DNA of 64,000 nucleotides from Paraburkholderia heleia NBRC 101817 (GTDB lineage Bacteria; Pseudomonadota; Gammaproteobacteria; Burkholderiales; Burkholderiaceae), in NCBI RefSeq assembly GCF_000739775.1, contig NZ_BBJH01000024.1, positions 1 to 64,000 of the forward strand, in the 5' to 3' direction. Both the position numbers and the translations under genes were made by a program. Position 1 is the first letter of the stretch. Every line of letters begins with the position of its first letter. The notes under the pieces were generated by a model. It did not search any database, had not been told where the DNA came from, and saw only the letters and a list, made by a program, of their open reading frames with translations. This document shows, in pieces, positions 58,653 through 64,000 of the stretch.

Positions 58653-60367
58653 GCGGGTTCGGAATGGTTTGCAGCGGGAACGGACAGCGCGCCGAGATCG
58701 GCGGCGCCTTTGAGGTGTTCGGCGAGCCGCAGTGCGAGCGCGACGATGGTCAAGGTCGGATTCGCCTGGCCCGAAGTCGGGAACACCGCGGCGCTCGTCA
58801 CGTAAACGTTGTCCGCTTCATGCAGCCGGCAGTCGGCATCGACCACGCTCGTGCGCGCGTCGCGCCCCATGCGCGCCGTGCCGATGTGATGGCCGCCATA
58901 CGCGCCGTAGCGCGTCATTTCGGCTTCGACCCGCGCGGGGTCGTAACTGAACCGGCCAACGCCCGCGCGCTCGACCTCGTGCGCGAGCGCGGCGAGCGCG
59001 CGGCTCACGGTCGCAACGTCCTGCTGCGTATAGCGCCAGTCCACGTGGATGCGGCGCAGGCCGAGCGCATCGGTTTCGTCGCCCAGCGTGACGCGGCTCG
59101 CCGGATTGGGCTCCTGCTCCGCATGGAAGTCGAGCGAGAAGCGCAGATTCGCGGGTCGCACGATCACCGAAGGAAACTTGCGCGCGGCCAGCGTGCGTCG
59201 CCGCAGCCAGTGCAACAGGAAACGCGCCGTGTTCGGCGCGTCGGCAACGACGTTGTTCAAGTGCGCGAGCGTGGAGCCCGCATAGCCCTCGGGCGTGCCG
59301 TCGTAGAGGCGCTTCGCGTATTCGTAAGGCACGATGCCGCGCGCGAGATACAGCGCGGAGAGGATGCCGTTGCCGTGCCCGGCGTCCGGAATGCGCGGAT
59401 GATGCAGCCGCGCAATGAAGTTGCCCGCGCGCAGCGCGGCTTGCTGCTGCGGGCGCAGCGCGAGGCGGCGGCGGCAATAGATGCCCTCTTCCGTCACCTC
59501 GTAGCCGTGCCACACGGACTGCGCCGCCGCGAGATCGAGCGTGCCGATGGTGCCCGCGAGATGGCTCATGTAATAGCGGCCCACCGCGTCGTGGGCGTTG
59601 CCGAGTCCCCGGCCGCTCGGCCCTGGGCTGTTGAGCAGGAGACGCGGCACTTCGAGCCCGCCGGTTGCAAGCACGTAGGCGCGCGCGGCCACCTCGAACG
59701 TTGCGCCTCCCGTCGCGTCCGTGGTGTTCAGTACCCGTACCCGGGCCGCGCCGACACGTCGCGTCGAACCCGCCAGCATCGGCAGGCGGCACAGGTTCGC
59801 ATGCTGGAGCACACGCACGCGGCCTTTCGCGAGGCGCGCCCGGTAACGCTGACCGAAATCGGTCGGGCAACTGAAACGCTCGAGCGTGTCCGTCGAAAAG
59901 ACGTCGCTTGCCAAGCCGCCGATCATCGGGCGCGGCGGCGCGGCGAACGCGCCTTCGGCGGTATAGGCGAATTCGCCCGCTTCGCACAGCGCGTTGGCTT
60001 GCGGGTAGTGGCGCAGCACGTCGGCGAACGCGATTGGCCACCCGCTGTGCGCGACGTAGTCGCGCACCTCGAAGTCGAACGCATCGAGCGGCATGCAGCG
60101 GCCGCCCCACAGCGTGGTCGAGCCGCCGAAGCGGCGCACGCGATAGTGCTCCGGCGGCGGATGAAGCGCCGCATTCGCCACCGTCCCCGCGTACAGCTGC
60201 TGGGTTGCGGGCTCGGGCGCATCGCCGCCGCTCTCCAGCACGATCACGTCGAGCCCGCTCTCCTCCAGCGCGAGCGCGAGCGCGATGCCGGCGGGGCCGG
60301 CGCCCACGATGCACAGGTCGGCGCGCAGCGTCGTGCCGGCGGGAATCTCACGGGCGTCGGTGATCAT
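58649..60367 (-). CDS. GMC family oxidoreductase (FAD-dependent)
   Basis: A 572-residue flavoprotein. FAD motif ADLCIVGAGPAGIALALALE (about 20-39); the GMC C-terminal segment reads GGHHIGTARMGRDARTSVVD, then NVYVTSAAVFPTSGQANP and TLTIVALALRLAEHL. GMC oxidoreductases with an NAD-dependent epimerase are recurrent in Burkholderia exopolysaccharide loci, possibly oxidising a sugar alcohol group. Operon with the epimerase-like gene; divergent from the WecG-like gene across an A+T-rich region. Confidence 0.88.
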   Translation of the reverse strand: MITDAREIPAGTTLRADLCIVGAGPAGIALALALEESGLDVIVLESGGDAPEPATQQLYAGTVANAALHPPPEHYRVRRFGGSTTLWGGRCMPLDAFDFEVRDYVAHSGWPIAFADVLRHYPQANALCEAGEFAYTAEGAFAAPPRPMIGGLASDVFSTDTLERFSCPTDFGQRYRARLAKGRVRVLQHANLCRLPMLAGSTRRVGAARVRVLNTTDATGGATFEVAARAYVLATGGLEVPRLLLNSPGPSGRGLGNAHDAVGRYYMSHLAGTIGTLDLAAAQSVWHGYEVTEEGIYCRRRLALRPQQQAALRAGNFIARLHHPRIPDAGHGNGILSALYLARGIVPYEYAKRLYDGTPEGYAGSTLAHLNNVVADAPNTARFLLHWLRRRTLAARKFPSVIVRPANLRFSLDFHAEQEPNPASRVTLGDETDALGLRRIHVDWRYTQQDVATVSRALAALAHEVERAGVGRFSYDPARVEAEMTRYGAYGGHHIGTARMGRDARTSVVDADCRLHEADNVYVTSAAVFPTSGQANPTLTIVALALRLAEHLKGAADLGALSVPAANHSEPA

Positions 60368-60674
60368 CGTCTGTCATGAACGGTAAAGGAGAAACGGGCC
60401 GCGGCGATAGTAGCCAATCGCACGCGCGCAACCGCCGGCGCAACCAGAGAAATTTGAGACACATCCCGATTTTTGTCTCCAAAAAAACACTGTTGGATAA
60501 CCCGGCCCACCGACACAGCAGTAAGATTCTGTCTGAAGTCCAAAACGCCTTGGCAAAAGCCAGGAGACCAGAAAAAAACATAACGTTCGTCGCATGACGG
60601 GGGGCACGACGCCGGTTCAACGGGCGCCGTGCGTGGCTCTCGTCGTGTGCGCACGTCGGGGTCACAAAAACAAC
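60368..60674. other. Divergent promoter region, GMC oxidoreductase / WecG-like gene
   Basis: About 307 bp; positions about 60450-60590 are A+T-rich. An imperfect dyad GAGACA (60456-60461) and TGTCTC (60474-60479) with a 12-nt spacer lies near the middle. No gene is supported here. Confidence 0.5.
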
Positions 60675-61496
60675 ATGAGCACGCCTTACATAACCGCGGA
60701 GCCGCAGGCCTCCGCACGGGGTGTCTTCAAGCCGAGCATTCCCTTGTTCGGACTCGACATTGCAGCGGTGTCGTTCGACACCGCGCTCGACGTGCTTTGC
60801 ACCGCTGCCTTGCAGCGCGACGGCCGGGCGCGGGTGGCGGTCACGCCGAACGTCGATCACGTGGTGCGTCTCGACACGCAGCCCGATCTTCAACGCCTTT
60901 ACCGCACCGCCGACTTCCTGTTCGCGGACGGCATGCCCGTTGTCTGGGCGAGCCGCCTGTTCGGCGCGCCGCTGCCGGAACGCGTGACGGGCGCGGACCT
61001 GTTGCCCGCGCTGTGCGAGCGCGCCCGCGCGGGCGGCTGGAAAGTGGTGGTGGTGGGCGGCCGCCCGGGCCACGAAGCCACGCTCGTCGCTGGCTTCGCG
61101 CAGCATTATCCGGGCCTCGACGTCGCGGTGATCGCGCCTGCCATGACGTTCGACCCGACCGGCCCCGAGGGCGATGCGGTGGCCGAGCGCGTGCGCGCGG
61201 CCGCGCCCGATATCGTGTTCGTGTGCCTCGGCATGCCCAAGCAGGAACGCTGGGCCCTGCATCACGCCGGCAAGCTGGCAGGCGGTCTCATGCTGTGCGC
61301 GGGGGCGGCCGTCGAGTTCGCCGTCGGCCTGCAGCGGCGTGCCCCCGCGTGGATGCAGCGCTGCGGTCTCGAATGGTGCTGGCGCATCAAACAGGACCCC
61401 GCGCGCCTGTGGCGCCGCTACCTCGTGGACGACCGCCGCTTCTTCGGCATCCTGTGGCGTCACTGGCGCGTGGCGCGCACCCGGCGCGGCGCGTAA
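60675..61496 (+). CDS. WecG/TagA/CpsF family glycosyltransferase (GT26)
   Basis: A 273-residue GT26 enzyme from the ATG at 60675 (MSTPYITAEPQASARG); an upstream ATG (60594) adds unlike residues. Family motifs: VTPNVDHVVRLDTQPDLQRL, FLFADGMPVVWASRL, PERVTGADLLPALCERA, and VFVCLGMPKQERW. It adds a sugar (often N-acetylmannosaminuronate or a related residue) to the lipid-linked primer made by the undecaprenyl-phosphate transferase encoded convergently. A GC hairpin (61515-61533) lies between the two. Confidence 0.92.
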   Translation: MSTPYITAEPQASARGVFKPSIPLFGLDIAAVSFDTALDVLCTAALQRDGRARVAVTPNVDHVVRLDTQPDLQRLYRTADFLFADGMPVVWASRLFGAPLPERVTGADLLPALCERARAGGWKVVVVGGRPGHEATLVAGFAQHYPGLDVAVIAPAMTFDPTGPEGDAVAERVRAAAPDIVFVCLGMPKQERWALHHAGKLAGGLMLCAGAAVEFAVGLQRRAPAWMQRCGLEWCWRIKQDPARLWRRYLVDDRRFFGILWRHWRVARTRRGA

Positions 61497-61514
61497 GGCT
61501 GCCGATGCGAGCGC

Positions 61515-61533
61515 GGCCGGCGCAGGTCCGGCC
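61515..61533. terminator. Candidate bidirectional terminator hairpin
   Basis: GGCCGG (61515-61520) and CCGGCC (61528-61533) form a 6-bp stem with a 7-nt loop between the convergent WecG-like and sugar-phosphate transferase genes. No U-run. Confidence 0.4.
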
Positions 61534-61554
61534 ACGTCTCGCGCGGCGCACGCT

Positions 61555-62997
61555 TCAAACGGCATTGCGGCCCCAGACGATCGACGGGATCGTCTTCAGC
61601 AGGATCTGCAGATCGAGCCACAGCGACCAGTGCGCGATGTAGTAACGGTCGTACTCCACGCGGCGCTGCATCTTGTCGGGCGTATCGGTCAAGCCGCGCA
61701 GCCCGTTGATCTGCGCCCAGCCCGTCATACCCGGTTTCACGCTATGGCGCAGCATGTAGCCGGGGATCAGTTGCCGGTACGCTTCGTTGTGTTCCGCCGC
61801 GTGCGGACGCGGACCCACGAGACTCATCGAGCCGCCCAGCACATTGAAAAGTTGCGGCAGCTCGTCGAGCGAAGTCCGGCGCAGATACCGCCCCACACCC
61901 GTGATCCGGTCGTCGCCGCTGCGGGCCTGGCGCACGCCCTGCTCTTCGGCGTCGCCCTCGTCCTGCGCCGCGACGCGCATCGAGCGGAATTTGTGCACGA
62001 CGATCGCCCGGCCGTGCTCGCCGTTGCGGCGCTGCCTGAACATCACCGGTCCCGGCGAATCGAGCCGGATCGCCAGAGCGATCGCAAGCATCACCGGCCA
62101 CAGCAGCGCGAGCAGCAGCGCCGCGCCGGCAATGTCGACCGCGCGCTTGAGCATGCGCGAAAGCCCCAGAATGGGCACGTCGTGCAGCGCCAGCAGCGGC
62201 ACGCCCGCGAGGTTCGCGCCTGTCGTCGCGACGTCGTGAAGAAAGTGCAGCTCGGGCACGAGATAAATCGCCGCCGTTGAATCGTAGAGACGCGTCACGA
62301 CGTCGGCCGTGATGTCCTTCACGTCCGTTGCGTCGGCTCGAGCCATCGCGGCCTGCCCCATCGCGAGGAACACGATCTCGTAGTCGTTCGCGTGAATGCG
62401 GGCAGCAGCGTCTTCATAGCGGCCGAGATACGGCGGCAGCGCTTCCCCGTCGCGCGGCGCGACGGGCGCATCGTTGTAATAGCCCGCCACGTGAATGCCG
62501 AGAATCGGCGAGCGCTGCAGGCGCAGGTTCAGCTTGCGCGCTTCGCTGCCCATGCCGAAGAACACCGCACGGCGCAGGTTGCCGGGCGCGTTGTTGACGC
62601 TGTGGGCCACGCCGCGCAAGACAGCGAGGCCTGCGAGCTGCAGCGGCAGCGCAATGGCGGCCCATTGCATGACCAGCGTGCGCAGGGCCGTCGTCCCGTT
62701 ATCGCCATGCGTCACGAACAGCAGCACCATGAGCGCGATCGGCAGCCGGCACCAGCGCCATGCGCCGCGGCCCAGCATCCACCAGAGATGACGCGCGCTG
62801 GCAATCAGATGAAAACGCGCGAACACGACGAACGCGGCCGCGGCGAACGCGCCGGTCAACGCCCGCGTGTAGGGCGTGTCGGCGGTCTGTCCGCGCAGCA
62901 ACAACAGCGCGACGAGCGCGCCTGTGTTGAGCGCCGCGCTGACGACACCGACCAGCGCCATAAAGAGGCGGTGATGGTGGGGCGACTGGGTGGACAT
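61555..62997 (-). CDS. Undecaprenyl-phosphate sugar phosphotransferase (WcaJ/EpsE-like)
   Basis: A polyisoprenyl-phosphate hexose-1-phosphate transferase that starts repeat-unit assembly. The C-terminal domain carries KRAVDIAGAALLLALLWPVM, HKFRSMRV, DELPQLFNVLGGSMSLVGPRP and KPGMTGWAQINGLRG. The N-terminal half has four or five membrane segments and a CoA-binding-like fold. The ATG at 62997 (MSTQSPHHHRLFMAL, 480 residues) fits the usual length. In-frame ATGs at 63045, 63162 and 63195 would lengthen it with Arg-rich sequence; none has a ribosome site. Supports that this region is the second half of the exopolysaccharide locus. Confidence 0.88.
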   Translation of the reverse strand: MSTQSPHHHRLFMALVGVVSAALNTGALVALLLLRGQTADTPYTRALTGAFAAAAFVVFARFHLIASARHLWWMLGRGAWRWCRLPIALMVLLFVTHGDNGTTALRTLVMQWAAIALPLQLAGLAVLRGVAHSVNNAPGNLRRAVFFGMGSEARKLNLRLQRSPILGIHVAGYYNDAPVAPRDGEALPPYLGRYEDAAARIHANDYEIVFLAMGQAAMARADATDVKDITADVVTRLYDSTAAIYLVPELHFLHDVATTGANLAGVPLLALHDVPILGLSRMLKRAVDIAGAALLLALLWPVMLAIALAIRLDSPGPVMFRQRRNGEHGRAIVVHKFRSMRVAAQDEGDAEEQGVRQARSGDDRITGVGRYLRRTSLDELPQLFNVLGGSMSLVGPRPHAAEHNEAYRQLIPGYMLRHSVKPGMTGWAQINGLRGLTDTPDKMQRRVEYDRYYIAHWSLWLDLQILLKTIPSIVWGRNAV

Positions 62998-63587
62998 GAC
63001 GGGTTCGGCCAGTATGTGCGACTGTTTGATACGCCTGATTGGCATGACGGCGGGATTGGGCCGCGGGGGAATGACCGTCTGCGCGAGGCGCAACAGCGGC
63101 AAGCGGTGCCGGACGATTCGCCGGAAAGGCGAAACGTGAGACTCGAACACTTGCGATGACATACGTAATGCGAACGTACGCGCTTTTTTAAACATGGAGC
63201 GCGATTCGTAGTGCAAGACGGCCGCTCCCCGTCGGCCTGATGGCGCGGACTCCTTTTCCGGCGGCGCGAGTGGTCTGGATTCGCGCCAGCAGCCCGGAAT
63301 GGAGAGCGGCCATCCCATATTCGCGCGTATCTTACCAGCGCATTATGAATTTGCGTGATCCAGAAAGATGACGCCGCAAGAACGCGCGCTGTTGTTGTGA
63401 ATTTGCCAATAAGGCTGATTTAACGCCACCGTTATTAATAGGGCAGGTTCGTGGAATGAATGGAAATGAATCGCGATTCTTTTGCGCGCGAATGGGGCGA
63501 ATCACGTTCGCGCAAACGTTTGATCAAGCAAATCGAAATGCGCGGCGGCGCCGCGCTCGACCACTCGGTGCACCGCTCAGTGCCCCC
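62998..63587. other. Upstream region of the sugar-phosphate transferase
   Basis: About 590 bp with no further gene called. The first 200 bp could be coding if a longer start of the transferase is used. From about 63340 to 63480 it is A+T-rich and contains the perfect 12-bp palindrome GAATCGCGATTC (63468-63479), a possible operator. Confidence 0.5.
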
Positions 63588-63935
63588 TCAGTGCCCCGCA
63601 TAAATTGACCGTTCGCCGACGCTCGCCACGATCGGCGCACCGGCGTCCGAGCTGCCCGTCATCGCCACGCCGCCGAACGCCGTGTTGCCCGGCGCGGCCT
63701 GCTGGGCCTTTTGCGCCTGCTCCTGGGCCACGATCGCCTCCGCGTGCTGAATGTCATCCGGGTAGTTGACATCCTTCGCCGCCGGGCGATACCCCGCCTG
63801 CTCCACCCGCACGAGATCGGCGCGCACCTGGGCGCGCGTGACCGGCGCGTTGGCGGGGTTGGCGGTCTGTGCGAAAGCGGCAGCGGGAGCGGCCAGGGCG
63901 CAGGCAACGAGCAATGTGGAAACGAGTGCTTTCAT
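63588..63935 (-). CDS. DUF4148 domain-containing secreted protein
   Basis: A 115-residue exported protein. The ATG at 63935 follows GAGAGGTG; a GTG three codons earlier is possible. Signal peptide MKALVSTLLVACALAAPAAA (cleaved after AFA), then the DUF4148 signature NAPVTRAQVRADLVRVEQAGYRP and YPDDIQHAEAIVAQE. DUF4148 proteins are abundant, uncharacterised periplasmic proteins of Burkholderiaceae. The C-terminal GAPIVASVGERSIYAGH is family-typical. Monocistronic. Confidence 0.9.
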   Translation of the reverse strand: MKALVSTLLVACALAAPAAAFAQTANPANAPVTRAQVRADLVRVEQAGYRPAAKDVNYPDDIQHAEAIVAQEQAQKAQQAAPGNTAFGGVAMTGSSDAGAPIVASVGERSIYAGH

Positions 63936-64000
63936 GATGTTCACCTCTCAAAGAATGGCCGCTGCATCGGGAAGCGATGCCGCCTGAGCCGCCCTCGGCG

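Overview
This is high-G+C, densely coding DNA that reads as a Burkholderiaceae chromosome or megaplasmid, most like Paraburkholderia or Caballeronia. The markers are a PHA granule phasin, a DUF4148 secreted protein, two YXWGXW-repeat envelope proteins, a FabI / acetate kinase / DUF3141 module of the kind found in Burkholderia low-oxygen loci, and a Burkholderia-type transposase relative. No rRNA, tRNA or CRISPR array was seen. Placement rests on recognised protein families, not on a database search.

Layout. 0-6.1 kb: a phasin, then an ECF sigma factor / small membrane protein / Metal_resist protein operon with four-base start/stop overlaps, followed by the secreted DUF1800-DUF1501 pair and two YXWGXW proteins. 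6.1-17.2 kb: a long minus-strand operon with a branched-chain-amino-acid/amide-type ABC transporter (substrate-binding protein, two permeases, two ATPases), an M20-type carbamoylase/amidase and two tandem M81 (MlrC-like) metallopeptidases. A divergent FadR-type GntR regulator faces it across a perfect 26-bp palindrome, and a LysR gene lies beyond. 17.3-31.7 kb: a probable acquired catabolic island. It begins with an IS110 transposase remnant and short direct repeats. It carries a spermidine/putrescine-type ABC transporter split over two operons, plus an ArgE-like deacetylase, a flavin monooxygenase, a quinone oxidoreductase-like protein, a GST, an AroQ-like dehydratase with changed substrate-pocket residues, a D-2-hydroxyacid dehydrogenase, an FMN alpha-hydroxyacid oxidase, a non-canonical RidA, a DUF1028 protein and a LysR regulator.

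31.7-41.5 kb: a short-chain dehydrogenase, a fused indolepyruvate ferredoxin oxidoreductase with a one-base frameshift near its 3' end, a divergent Lrp/AsnC regulator, a KfrA-like coiled-coil protein, a berberine-bridge-type oxidoreductase with a GYD protein, and a small operon of exported proteins ending in a lytic transglycosylase. 41.5-50.0 kb and 57.7-63.0 kb: two halves of one exopolysaccharide locus. The first has a DUF6492 protein, a chain-length/BY-kinase-like protein with a degenerate P-loop, a Wza-like export lipoprotein, a Wzy-like polymerase, a GH44 glycoside hydrolase and a Wzx-like flippase. The second has a sugar epimerase-like protein, a GMC oxidoreductase, a WecG/TagA glycosyltransferase and an undecaprenyl-phosphate sugar transferase.

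The 50.1-57.4 kb block between the halves is decayed. It holds a truncated secreted mini-ORF, a phospholipase-C-type gene with an internal deletion, an acetate kinase reduced to its two ends, intact fabI and DUF3141 genes, a VIT1-like membrane protein and a transposase relative lacking its catalytic residues. The most promising leads for undescribed biology are the 17.9-31.4 kb catabolic island with its altered AroQ homologue, and the M81-pair/ABC-transporter operon with its palindromic operator.
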